NCBI RefSeq assembly: GCF_963678165.1 | Contig: NZ_OY782755.1 | Coordinates: 4,077,501 to 4,141,500, forward strand | Direction: 5' to 3' | Length of the DNA: 64,000 nt | Source: an uncultured Acetobacteroides sp. | GTDB lineage: Bacteria; Bacteroidota; Bacteroidia; Bacteroidales; ZOR0009 | Shown here: piece by piece, positions 42,684 through 50,810 of the stretch | Layout of the letters: the number at the start of each line of letters is the position of its first letter | Position numbering within the stretch: the first letter of the stretch is position 1 | The notes under the pieces: model-generated | Seen by the model: the letters and a program-made list of their open reading frames with translations, nothing else | What the model was told of the DNA's origin: nothing | Databases searched by the model: none | Program-made: the position numbers and the translations under genes

Positions 42684-43979
42684 ATGAAAAAAGTATTCTA
42701 CATCACATTAGCACTCCTTCTGCTCAGCCAGGCATCATTTGGGCAGAAAGCTTCTACATTTCAAGACAGCGCTGCAAACTACTTCGATGAAATAAAAGCA
42801 GAGGCAGGCAGGCATCAGCAGCTCTGGGGAAAGGATCTATACGGCCCGTTGCTTTTGGTTGACCCCAACACACGGCAGCTATTCGCAAACTATCCCGATT
42901 CAGCTGGCATTCTCAAGCAAAGCGGTAACATATATACTGGCCAACTCCCAAACGAGATAAACATTGCCAACACCGCTATAAGATGGAATGGAACATGCTG
43001 GGCCATGATCATGCTCCCGCTACCAGCAAGCAAGCAGGAAAGAATAAGCCTACTCGCTCACGAGCTATTTCACGTCGCCCAACCCTCTTTGGGATTTCTT
43101 CAGTATAATACAGAAAATAAGCATCTAGACCAGAGGAATGGTAGGATTTACCTACGACTAGAGCTCGAAGCTTTAAAGAAAGCAGTACAATCAAAAAGCA
43201 CAAGTGAGCAGAAGATACATCTAGCCAATGCCCTTACCTTTCGAAAGTACAGGTATATGCTTTACAAGGATGCCGACACTACCGAAAACCAGCTGGAGCT
43301 GAATGAAGGGATAGCCGAATATACAGGACAATCGGTTTCAGCAATATCAGATGAGCAGTCCATCGCAAGTCTCGAGCAATCCATAAATTCGTTCTATAGC
43401 AATCCAACCTTTGTTCGCTCATTCCCATATCAAACCATACCAGCTTACGGTTACCTACTCGCCAAGGTAAAAAGTGATTGGAACAAGGAGATCACATCCC
43501 AAACCAATCTAACCAGCTACTTTGCTACCCAGCTAGGCATACAGCTACCCAAAGACATAGAAAAATCGGTCGAGCGAACATCAGACCAATACGGTGGCCA
43601 AGCAATTATTTCAGAAGAAAAAGCACGAGAGGAGAAAACAAAAAAGCAGGTAGCCGAATTCAAAAGAAAGTTTATCGAGCAACCCCATTTCGAAATTGGG
43701 CTGATGAAGATGCAGGTCGCCTTCGATCCCCGAAACATTATGCCTCTTGAAGATAAAGGAACAGTATACCCAACCATTCGAGTTTCCGACAGCTGGGGCG
43801 TGCTTACCGTGAAAAACGGTGCTTTAATGAACCCCAGCTGGAACAAAATCTCAGTAACCCCTCCCCTAAAGATTAAAGATCGAGCAATTAGTGGAGACGG
43901 TTGGACATTGGAACTCCAGGAAGGCTATACTGCAACAAAAGATGAAAAGACCGGCTGCTACAAGCTTTCAAAAAAGTAA
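42684..43979 (+). CDS. secreted gluzincin-type metallopeptidase-like protein
   Basis: The start was moved to the ATG at 42684 (MKKVFYITLALLLLSQASFG), a clear signal peptide preceded by an AAGGAG-like sequence; the ATG at 42636 lies before it. The 431-residue protein has H126-E-L-F-H130 (LLAHELFHVAQP) and a downstream LNEGIAEYTGQ, which supply the HExxH zinc ligands and the third glutamate as in gluzincins. The C-terminal part is beta-rich. Secreted or periplasmic location is expected. The substrate is unknown. Confidence 0.75.
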   Translation: MKKVFYITLALLLLSQASFGQKASTFQDSAANYFDEIKAEAGRHQQLWGKDLYGPLLLVDPNTRQLFANYPDSAGILKQSGNIYTGQLPNEINIANTAIRWNGTCWAMIMLPLPASKQERISLLAHELFHVAQPSLGFLQYNTENKHLDQRNGRIYLRLELEALKKAVQSKSTSEQKIHLANALTFRKYRYMLYKDADTTENQLELNEGIAEYTGQSVSAISDEQSIASLEQSINSFYSNPTFVRSFPYQTIPAYGYLLAKVKSDWNKEITSQTNLTSYFATQLGIQLPKDIEKSVERTSDQYGGQAIISEEKAREEKTKKQVAEFKRKFIEQPHFEIGLMKMQVAFDPRNIMPLEDKGTVYPTIRVSDSWGVLTVKNGALMNPSWNKISVTPPLKIKDRAISGDGWTLELQEGYTATKDEKTGCYKLSKK

Positions 43980-44116
43980 AAAAGTCGAAGCTGAGCGTAG
44001 CGAAGAACGCTCATAGCCGTCAAGCTAAGCGGCGAAATGCTACGAAGTAGCTAAACCTGACGGCTATGAGCTCCAGCCTCTGCCAAACGGAGTAATACTG
44101 CTAAAGAAAAGCTAGA

Positions 44117-44385
44117 TTTTCTTTAAGCATAAGAGTTTTCCTTTAAGCATAAGAGATAATGTTTAAAGGATAAGAGATTTCCTTTAAGCATAAGAGATAA
44201 AGTCAAAGGGAAATGAGATTTCCTTTAAAGGATAAGAGATATTGTTTAAAGGAAATGAGATATCCTTTAAGCATAAGAGATAATGTTTAAAGGAAATGAG
44301 ATATCCTTTAAAGGATAAGAGATATCGTTAAAGGAAAATGAGATTTCCTTTAAGCAAAATGAGATTTCCTTTAAGCAAAATGGAT
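44117..44385 (+). repeat. tandem array of a 20-21 bp unit, about 13 copies
   Basis: About 13 units of roughly TTTCCTTTAAGCATAAGAGA follow each other without spacers. Variants are of three kinds (AAGCATAAGAGA, AAAGGATAAGAGA, AAAGGAAATGAGA) and alternate, and TCCTTTAAAGGA within units is palindromic. There is no coding frame. The 43980-44116 and 44386-44594 flanks contain R-type short repeats (GCTCATAGCCGTCAAGCTAA; GGTTGCCTCAAGGCACC plus T-tract) and no gene. Confidence 0.9.
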
Positions 44386-44594
44386 TATTGTCCCGACCTT
44401 AAGGCGTTCCCATACCAGCTTCCCCGTTCGGCTGAAGCGATAACCTTCTGCGAAAGCTGGCAAAACCATCGATAGCCCCCACCCTATTCGTTACAGAGCT
44501 GGCATACGCAATTTTTTGTTGTTCATGGATAGGTTGCCTCAAGGCACCCCCTTTTTTAAGTTCGTTTGATTTTTGTAGCTCTTGTTGAATAACG

Positions 44595-44813
44595 GCAGGG
44601 GATTATCGCTACATTGCTTTCCTATTTATAATCGTAGGCCTTTAGTAAGCATTGTAGTAAAAAACACTTCGCTTACGCCCTGTACGGGGTGGTAGGGTTG
44701 CGGTTAAATAGTAGATGCACCCCATTTTGCGGAAAAGGTATACATACCACTACAAAATTGGGTGGATATGTGCACCTTTTGGAGGATGAAGGTGCATGTA
44801 TAACGAGTTAGGC
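44595..44813 (+). repeat. attC-like right half ahead of the P-loop ATPase gene
   Basis: It shows CCTATTTATAATCGTAGGCC, CACTTCGCTTACGCCC, GATGCACCCC ... AAGGTGCATGTATAACGA and the core GTTAGGC at 44807-44813. It is closest to the block at 5025. Confidence 0.6.
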
Positions 44814-46453
44814 AACATGTAAGCAGACCATCGAAACATTAAAGGATATGAAAAAAATAGGAGAACTAAATTTAGGTTTCATTGATGCAGAGAACTATCA
44901 AGGGAAATCAAACAAGGACTTGTTCAATAGAATATTTGTAAAGAATAAGTATCTAGATAGATTGTTTCTACATTACAATTACTTTCTGATTGGAGAGAAA
45001 GGCACAGGCAAGACTGCATATTCAGTATTTCTTTCTAACAACGTTTATAAAGACACTATTTCGGAAACTAAGTTCATTAGAGAAACTGATTATCAGAAAT
45101 TTGTAACACTTAAAAAGGAAAAGCACCTTCAACTTTCTGACTATACAAGTATATGGAAAGTAATATTATTATTGCTTCTTTCAAAAAGTCTCAAAAAAGA
45201 GGAACTTGACCACAGTCCTTTTAGTAAAGGTGACATAATGAAATCAATATTATCAGCTATTGATGAGTACTACATGAATGCCTTTTCTCCTGAGATAATT
45301 TACGCACTAGATTTTATTGAGAATAATAAAATTGCTGCGGAATTAATCTCAAAATATTTGAAAGTTGGAGCTGAACAATCGCAAAATACAGCATTTCATG
45401 AATCAAGGTTTCAAGTAAATCTTCTCTATATTCAAAAAAAATTTGAGGATGCGTTATCGAATTTAAAATTAAAGTCAAATCATTTTCTTTTTATTGATGG
45501 CATTGACGTTAGACCTGGTGAAATAGCTTATCATGATTATCTAGAATGTGTAAAAGGGCTTGCAAATGCTGTTTGGGCATTAAACGCAGATTTTTTTTCA
45601 AAAATAAAAGACTCAAAGGGTAGATTTAAAGTAATTCTTTTATTACGTCCAGATATATTTAACTCATTAAGTTTACAGAATGCAACTAATAAATTGCAAG
45701 ACAATTCGGTTTTTCTTGATTGGAGAACTACTTATCCTGAATATAGAGAATCTGAGTTGTTTAAACTTGCTGACAGAATGTTACGCTCCCAACAAACTGA
45801 AAATGTAGACGAAGGTAGAACTTGGGATTATTATGTTCCTTGGAAAAGTAAATCAAACCATCCTGATAGAGAATTTAATCCTTCCTTTTATAAATTTTTA
45901 CAATTATCCTATTCTAGGCCTCGTGATATTGTAAGGATGTTAAAAATTTTACAAAGTATCTTTATTTCTAAGAATCACAATGAAAACTGGACTTTTCAAG
46001 AGTCTGACTTTGATAGTCATGATTTTCAAAATCAATATTCAGAATATCTTATGGCTGGGATAAGAGACCAGTTATCATTTTATTATACAAACGAGGATTA
46101 TGAATTGTTTTTAAAGTTCTTTCAATTTCTTGATGGAAAGATTGAATTCAAATATGACGAATATGTTTTAGCATATCGTCAATTCGAAGAATACTTACTA
46201 GCAAATTGTAAAAACAGCATTCCTGAATTTGTTGAATCAGTTGATGGTTTTCTACAGTTTTTATATGAAACAAACATAATTTGCTATGTAGAAGATTATG
46301 AAACAGAACCTCTTTTTAGATTTTGTTATAGAGAAAGAAGTATAGCCAACATTTCACCAAAAGTAAAAACAAATGAAAGATATATAATTCACTATGGCTT
46401 AGCAAAAGAGTTAAATGTAGGAAAAGGAAAAAGAAAATAACACGTTGCTTAAC
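44807..46453 (+). mobile_element. integron-like gene cassette E (P-loop ATPase gene)
   Basis: GTTAGGCAACATG (44807-44819) is complementary to CACGTTGCTTAAC (46441-46453) in 11 of 13 positions. The end is followed by ACATGGTATAGTGCATGTGG, an attC-like left arm, which could pair with GTGCATGTATAACGAG-type right arms. Its attC is interrupted by the RAYT element. Confidence 0.7.
44848..46440 (+). CDS. P-loop ATPase, Sll1717-like family
   Basis: The 530-residue protein has Walker A GEKGTGKT (49-56), Walker B HFLFIDGIDVR (212-222) and VILLLRPDIFNSL with an arginine at the sensor position. FLDWRTTYPEYRESELF and SRPRDIVRMLK further match the family annotated as P-loop ATPase, Sll1717 type. Such ATPases are common in accessory and defence-like regions, with no experimentally settled function that I know of. 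It is AT-rich, without neighbours in its cassette-like unit. Confidence 0.8.
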   Translation: MKKIGELNLGFIDAENYQGKSNKDLFNRIFVKNKYLDRLFLHYNYFLIGEKGTGKTAYSVFLSNNVYKDTISETKFIRETDYQKFVTLKKEKHLQLSDYTSIWKVILLLLLSKSLKKEELDHSPFSKGDIMKSILSAIDEYYMNAFSPEIIYALDFIENNKIAAELISKYLKVGAEQSQNTAFHESRFQVNLLYIQKKFEDALSNLKLKSNHFLFIDGIDVRPGEIAYHDYLECVKGLANAVWALNADFFSKIKDSKGRFKVILLLRPDIFNSLSLQNATNKLQDNSVFLDWRTTYPEYRESELFKLADRMLRSQQTENVDEGRTWDYYVPWKSKSNHPDREFNPSFYKFLQLSYSRPRDIVRMLKILQSIFISKNHNENWTFQESDFDSHDFQNQYSEYLMAGIRDQLSFYYTNEDYELFLKFFQFLDGKIEFKYDEYVLAYRQFEEYLLANCKNSIPEFVESVDGFLQFLYETNIICYVEDYETEPLFRFCYRERSIANISPKVKTNERYIIHYGLAKELNVGKGKRK

Positions 46454-46550
46454 ACATGGTATAGTGCATGTGGGTTTCAGAAGTTTACGAGCGTTTGTCG
46501 CTCGTAAAAAAAGTAGGTGTAAACTGATATGAAATTGCTTCGTAATCCCT

Positions 46551-47303
46551 CAGTTCAGCGTAGTTTAATCAAAGCACGAGGCTCGGCGGAATTTGCAATT
46601 CCGTCGAACTTAAGTAGCGGTTTGTAACCGCCATTAAACGATTATTGCAATTCAACTAGCATGACAACAGGCTACCAAATAAAGGAACAAGATGCGCTTT
46701 ACTACCTAACGCTACAGGTGGTAGACTGGGTAGATGTGTTTACTCGCCAATGCTACCGCGATATTGTGGTAGATAGCCTGAACTATTGCCAGCTAAACAA
46801 GAACCTGCAAGTATTTGCCTTCGTTATCATGTCGAACCACGTGCATTTAAATGCTAACAGCGGTACAAGCGAGTTAAGCGCAACGCTTCGCGATTTTAAG
46901 AAGTTTACGAGCAAGGCTATCCTACAGCAAGTAACCGAAGGTATAGAAAGCCGTCGCGAATGGATGCTCAACCGCTTCGAGTTTGCCGCCAGCCGTCACG
47001 GTAGAAATGATCATTATCAGCTATGAACACACGAAAACCATGCAGTACACCTTTACTCGGCAGATTTTATTCGCGAGAAGCTAGCGTACTTACATGATAA
47101 TCCGGTACGTGCGGGTTTAGTTACAAAGCCAGAAGATTACCTATATTCAAGCGCTCGAAGCTACGCAGGTTTGGACGGTGTTTTGGATGTAGTACAAATA
47201 GACTTACCGTGGATAACTTATTAATCGCGGTCTATAGACCGCTACTTAGCAAAGTCGAAGTTAAAAACTTCGCCTAGCCTTGAGCGCTGAATTGGACTAC
47301 GGC
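46551..47303 (+). mobile_element. RAYT transposon: left end, RAYT gene, right end
   Basis: The 753-bp element starts CAGTTCAGCGTAG, has the R1 left end (CGGAATTTGCAATTCCG and GCGGTTTGTAACCGCC hairpins), the RAYT gene, and the R1 right end (GCGGTCTATAGACCGC, GTCGAAGTTAAAAACTTCG, TTGAGCGCTGAATTGGACTACGG). The same ends flank the MITE-like copies at 8240, 28871 and 35228. It is inserted in the attC after cassette E. Confidence 0.85.
46661..47224 (+). pseudogene. REP-associated tyrosine transposase (RAYT, Y1/HUH family) with in-frame TGA
   Basis: The first 121 codons contain the HUH motif VIMSNHVHL (H60, H62) and LRDFKKFTSK. At 47024-47026 a TGA stops the frame after HYQL. The frame then continues for 65 codons with [30 protein letters not shown] and [16 protein letters not shown], exactly the RAYT C-terminus. 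A Trp is expected at this place (family pattern FWQ/..W....HP..L), so TGG to TGA is the simplest change. Full length would be 187 residues. As it stands the HUH half and the likely catalytic-tyrosine half are separated. Readthrough or sequence error remains possible. Confidence 0.85.
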
Positions 47304-47448
47304 TATCGGGGGAAATGTTTGGATGATAGATGACATAAAATTATGAAAATACAAGCCTCGTTCGACGAAGGCTCCAGTCTTCGTTAGTTCTATCATTGCA
47401 GGCTATAGCATGCAGAATAGATTCGGATGAGGCAATAGCCTCAGCCGA

Positions 47449-47495
47449 ACAAGGATATATTAGGTAGCTTCATTGCATATATAAACTAGTTAGCG
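47449..47495 (+). repeat. attC-like right half ahead of the one-TM protein gene
   Basis: GGATATATTAGGTAGCTTCA and TTGCATATATAAACTA lead into GTTAGCG. It is the shortest of the right halves, cut off on the left by repeat sequence (GAGGCAATAGCCTC). The 47304-47448 stretch has R-type fragments and no gene. Confidence 0.55.
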
Positions 47496-48118
47496 TTCAG
47501 TGTAATAATGACAAACAAGGTTCTCTATGAAAAGAAGAAAAGTTGTATATGGAATCGTTATTGTATTGATAACATTGCTTATAACAGGCTTTGTTTTTAG
47601 AAATAGACTACTTTCCTCACTAATAATTGGGGAATTACTACCGAGAGAACCCAGAAATCAAATAGAGACTGTTACCGATATTGGTTGGTGGGCTTTTCAA
47701 GATGAGTTGAAAATTGACAACTTTACAGTGAAAATCGTCGAAAGCAAACTTAATTTATTCAACAACTATTCTTTGATAAGTTATACAGTAAAAGGAGAGT
47801 TAAAAGGAAACAATAATTGGAAACCTTATATAAGTAATATACATATTAGCCAGAGATTTATAAGAAAATATAATAGAGAACTTCATCCATATCTGGATAA
47901 GGATACATCAAAAATACCAGAAGCGCTTATTGAAATTACTCCTATTGTTAGGACAAAAGAAAATAAGAGTTATAAAGGTGAGGTTATTCAGTTTTGCTTT
48001 ACAAATGAATTGAAAATACAGTCATTCCACTATGGAGATAATTGGATTAGATTCAAGTGTGACTCTTTACAAAATGATATTGTGTTGAAACAAAGAAAAT
48101 AAACACCGAAACGCTAAC
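47489..48118 (+). mobile_element. integron-like gene cassette F (one-TM protein gene)
   Basis: GTTAGCGTTCAGTGT (47489-47503) is complementary to ACACCGAAACGCTAAC (48103-48118) apart from one inserted base and one mismatch. It is followed by ACACGGTATAGTCAACAAG, identical to the sequence after cassette D. Confidence 0.7.
47527..48102 (+). CDS. single-pass membrane protein of unknown function
   Basis: The 191-residue protein has one N-terminal TM helix (about 6-24, VVYGIVIVLITLLITGFVF) after a basic MKRRK start, then an extracytoplasmic beta-rich part (FTVKIVESKLNLFNNYSLIS, YTVKGELKGNNNWKPYISNI). No catalytic motif is seen. It is AT-rich and the only gene in its cassette-like unit. Confidence 0.6.
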   Translation: MKRRKVVYGIVIVLITLLITGFVFRNRLLSSLIIGELLPREPRNQIETVTDIGWWAFQDELKIDNFTVKIVESKLNLFNNYSLISYTVKGELKGNNNWKPYISNIHISQRFIRKYNRELHPYLDKDTSKIPEALIEITPIVRTKENKSYKGEVIQFCFTNELKIQSFHYGDNWIRFKCDSLQNDIVLKQRK

Positions 48119-48164
48119 ACACGGTATAGTCAACAAGGGGTGAAGTAGTAAACGGTAGCTTACA

Positions 48165-48322
48165 GTCCTCGCTAACCGAAGTCTAAATAAACGCACGAGG
48201 CTCGGCGGAATTTGCAATTCCGTCGAACTTAAGTAGCGGTTTGTAACCGCCATTAAACGATTATTGCAATTCTACTAGCATGACAACAGGCTGCCAAATA
48301 AAGGAACAAGATGCGCTTTACT
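48165..48322 (+). repeat. R1 left end with a 43-bp fragment of the RAYT gene
   Basis: It includes the acgcacgaggctcggcgg block and GCGGTTTGTAACCGCC hairpin as in the RAYT element, then the RAYT upstream region and its first codons (ATG at 48280, MTTGCQIKEQDALY). At about 48322 it breaks off into an unrelated CTAAGCGTAGCGTCCTCGCT repeat. It is a truncated second copy of the autonomous element. Confidence 0.85.
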
Positions 48323-48417
48323 CCCCCCAAGCTAAGCGTAGCGTCCTCGCTCATAGCCGTCAGGCTAAGGTTTAATCCATAATGTTCGACTCCTCCAGAG
48401 TCGTGGTTCCAGGATGA

Positions 48418-48506
48418 TTCCCCTATCTACAAACCTTTAATGCCTATGGCATTATGCTTTCGTTCGAATAATCCCAGAGGGATTTAAGGTTTGTAGATAG
48501 ACGCTT
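48418..48506. repeat. palindromic element with TCTACAAACCTTTAA arms
   Basis: CTATCTACAAACCTTTAA (about 48421) and TTTAAGGTTTGTAGATAG (ending about 48504) are inverted, with ATGCCTATGGCATTATG and AATCCCAGAGGGATT hairpins inside. It looks like a REP-type palindrome. No gene was found in 48323-48920. Confidence 0.7.
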
Positions 48507-48726
48507 GGCAACCATACCGACCCGATACGGGTCGTACTAGAAGAATCCTTTATTTCTTGGTCTGTCGGCTATGAGCGTCCTCGCTACGCTCAAGTAACCA
48601 AGGCTTCTAGCCTGTAGGTTTATGGCCGGAGGCCGAGAGGTAAAAAGCGTAGGCAGAGCCTACGCTTAGCATGAGAAAAAGGAGATGAGATCACTGGAAT
48701 TGATACTAGTCTACCCAAGTGACTCA

Positions 48727-48862
48727 TCTAAGCATACCATCCTCGCTACGCTTAATCTAGCAAAGTTTACAGCCTACTACTAATGCAACTTCTAGCCCTG
48801 AAAGGGCGATATACAGCAGCGATGGGGGTAGCCCATCGCTAGTAAAGCCATGGAATAACCAC
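48727..48862 (+). repeat. family R5 repeat, copy 2
   Basis: This block is about 90% like 23948-24067, with AGCCCTGAAAGGGCGATATA, GCGATGGGGGTAGCCCATCG and AAAGCCATGGAAT. It separates the accessory part from the nuo operon. Confidence 0.75.
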
Positions 48863-48920
48863 CCTATTCAGGGATGAATTGTCTCGACAAACAGAGCAAA
48901 CAAGAGAATAGAAAAAACAA

Positions 48921-48946
48921 GAGCCGCAGTAATACTACTGCGGCTC
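48921..48946 (-). terminator. rho-independent terminator of the nuo operon
   Basis: GAGCCGCAGTA-ATAC-TACTGCGGCTC is a perfect 11-bp stem. On the minus strand it is followed by TTGTTTTTTCT. It lies 23 bp beyond the stop codon at 48969, the last gene of the operon. Confidence 0.85.
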
Positions 48947-48968
48947 TTTATTTGGAATAAGGCAATGC

Positions 48969-49271
48969 TTATCGTCTCAACCAGTACAGCCCCTTGTATT
49001 GGCTGTCGTTGTGGAACCAGATGACGGGTGTAACCACCTTTCCATCCTTGGTTTTCAAGTAGTGGTTGTAGGCTGCCATTACGGGGTCGAAAAGAATATC
49101 GGTAACCCCCACGGTAACCTTGCCATCCTGCTCCTCGCTAACCACCTCGAAGCCGCTAGCGGCAAGAATCTCGCTGATATGGCTGGCACGGTCGGGCGTA
49201 ATGCCCTTCTCAACAATCGAGCAGCGAACTCCCTTGAGCTCCGCTACGGTATGGTGTGTATTTAATGCCAT
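48969..49271 (-). CDS. small conserved protein downstream of nuoN
   Basis: The 100-residue soluble protein has no cysteines beyond one (C17) and no TM segment. VEKGITPDRASHISEILAAS and GFEVVSEEQ suggest an alpha-beta fold; it ends WFHNDSQYKGLYWLRR. It lies 103 bp after nuoN on the same strand, and before the terminator at 48921, so it is probably the last gene of the complex I operon. I do not recognise the family. Confidence 0.6.
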   Translation of the reverse strand: MALNTHHTVAELKGVRCSIVEKGITPDRASHISEILAASGFEVVSEEQDGKVTVGVTDILFDPVMAAYNHYLKTKDGKVVTPVIWFHNDSQYKGLYWLRR

Positions 49272-49374
49272 GTTTTTTCTTTTTTAGTATCAAGACACAA
49301 GTAACAAGACTTTGGTTGCAGCGAACAGCGGTAGCATCCTACCCTATTCCCTACTCCCTACTCCCTATTCCCTC

Positions 49375-50802
49375 CTAGATTGCCGAGCCAAGTACATCGA
49401 TAAGCTTGTACAGCGAACCAATAAAGCCTAGCGAAATAATGGCAATAGTACAAACAACCAGCACGGTAGCGGTAAGCTTCGAACCCTTTATGGTTGGTAC
49501 CGATTCCTCGTCGGGTGCGCTAATTACAATTGCCCTTACCACGCGTAGGTAGTTGTACAGCGATAGCACCATGTTAACGGTAGCAATAGCGAGCAGAATG
49601 TAAAGCTGCGATCCAAGACCCGAGGTAATTAGGAAGAACTTACCAAAGAACCCTGCGGTTGGAGGAACACCAGCAAGCGAGAACAGTGCAATGGCGAATA
49701 CCAGCGCGTAGAAGGGGTTAGTTTTGAATAGCCCCTTGTAGCTGTTGATATCTTCCTTGCCAGTTGCCTCGCCAATAGCGCCAACAACGCTGAAAAGGGC
49801 GATGTTGCTGAACAGGTAAATGATGATGAAGTAGATGGCCGAGTCCATACCAATTTGCGAGGCACCGGCAATACCAACAAGCACGAAGCCCACCTGCGAA
49901 ATCGACGAGAAGGCAAGGAATCGCTTAAGGTTGGTTTGGCGCATGGCAAACAGGTTACCAACCGTCATGGTAATAGCAGCAAGAATGCTGATGGCGTAGA
50001 GCCACTCCTCCTTTAGCGCACCAAACACCTGGTAAAGCACGGTAAGGAAGATGAATACTACAGCACCCTTCGATAGTACCGAAAGGAAGTTGGTAACGGG
50101 GGTAGGTGCACCCTCGTACACATCGGCAGTCCACAGGTGGAATGGCACCATCGACATCTTAAAGCCAAATCCGCTTAGGATAAGCACAAACGAAAGAAGG
50201 ATAAGCGCGTTTGGCTGCTGAATGCTGGCAATGATTTCGTTGAAACCAAGCGATCCAACGGCACCGTAAAGAAGCGAAATACCAAACAGGGTGATTCCCG
50301 AAGAGAATGCCGAGTTCATGATATACTTGATACCTGCTTCCGACGACTTCTTGCTATCGGTTTGAAGGGCAGCAAGAGCAGCAACAGGAATGCTGGTAAG
50401 CTCTAGACCGATGTAAAGGGCTAGTACGTGACCGCTCGAAATCATTACAAACATACCAAGAACGCTCGAAAGCATCAGCATGTAGAACTCGCATCGGTTA
50501 TCGAACGTCTTCAGCCATCTGGAAGCCGAGAGCGAGATTAGCAGAAGCCCGATGTTCAGGACATTCTTCTCGAGGGCAATAAGTCCGCTAGTTCTAAAGA
50601 AGTTATCGAAAAGGTGTCCATTCATCATAGGCAAGAAGCCTACAACGAAGTTGGCCAACAGCAGCACGTTAACCACGTTAAGAAAGGAGTTAGCCTTCTT
50701 ATCGAAGCCGTTAAGGTTTAATATAAACAGCGCTATGATGATTAACGAAATCATCCACTCGAAGCGCAATAGCGTAAAATATTGAAGAAGCATCTCGTTC
50801 AA
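49375..50802 (-). CDS. nuoN: NADH-quinone oxidoreductase subunit N
   Basis: The 475-residue protein has about 14 TM helices and is one of the three antiporter-like, proton-pumping subunits in the membrane arm of complex I. Conserved parts include the GLELTSIPVAAL motif with the key glutamate and LFSLAGVPPTAGFFGK. It follows nuoM after 8 bp. Confidence 0.95.
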   Translation of the reverse strand: MNEMLLQYFTLLRFEWMISLIIIALFILNLNGFDKKANSFLNVVNVLLLANFVVGFLPMMNGHLFDNFFRTSGLIALEKNVLNIGLLLISLSASRWLKTFDNRCEFYMLMLSSVLGMFVMISSGHVLALYIGLELTSIPVAALAALQTDSKKSSEAGIKYIMNSAFSSGITLFGISLLYGAVGSLGFNEIIASIQQPNALILLSFVLILSGFGFKMSMVPFHLWTADVYEGAPTPVTNFLSVLSKGAVVFIFLTVLYQVFGALKEEWLYAISILAAITMTVGNLFAMRQTNLKRFLAFSSISQVGFVLVGIAGASQIGMDSAIYFIIIYLFSNIALFSVVGAIGEATGKEDINSYKGLFKTNPFYALVFAIALFSLAGVPPTAGFFGKFFLITSGLGSQLYILLAIATVNMVLSLYNYLRVVRAIVISAPDEESVPTIKGSKLTATVLVVCTIAIISLGFIGSLYKLIDVLGSAI

Positions 50803-50810
50803 TTTTCGGG

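Noticed and set aside
44117..44385. CRISPR array
   Set aside because: Units follow each other directly without unique spacers and no cas genes are near.
47024..47026. Selenocysteine at the TGA of the RAYT gene
   Set aside because: No SECIS-like hairpin is apparent directly after the TGA and the family has Trp here, so a nonsense mutation is simpler.
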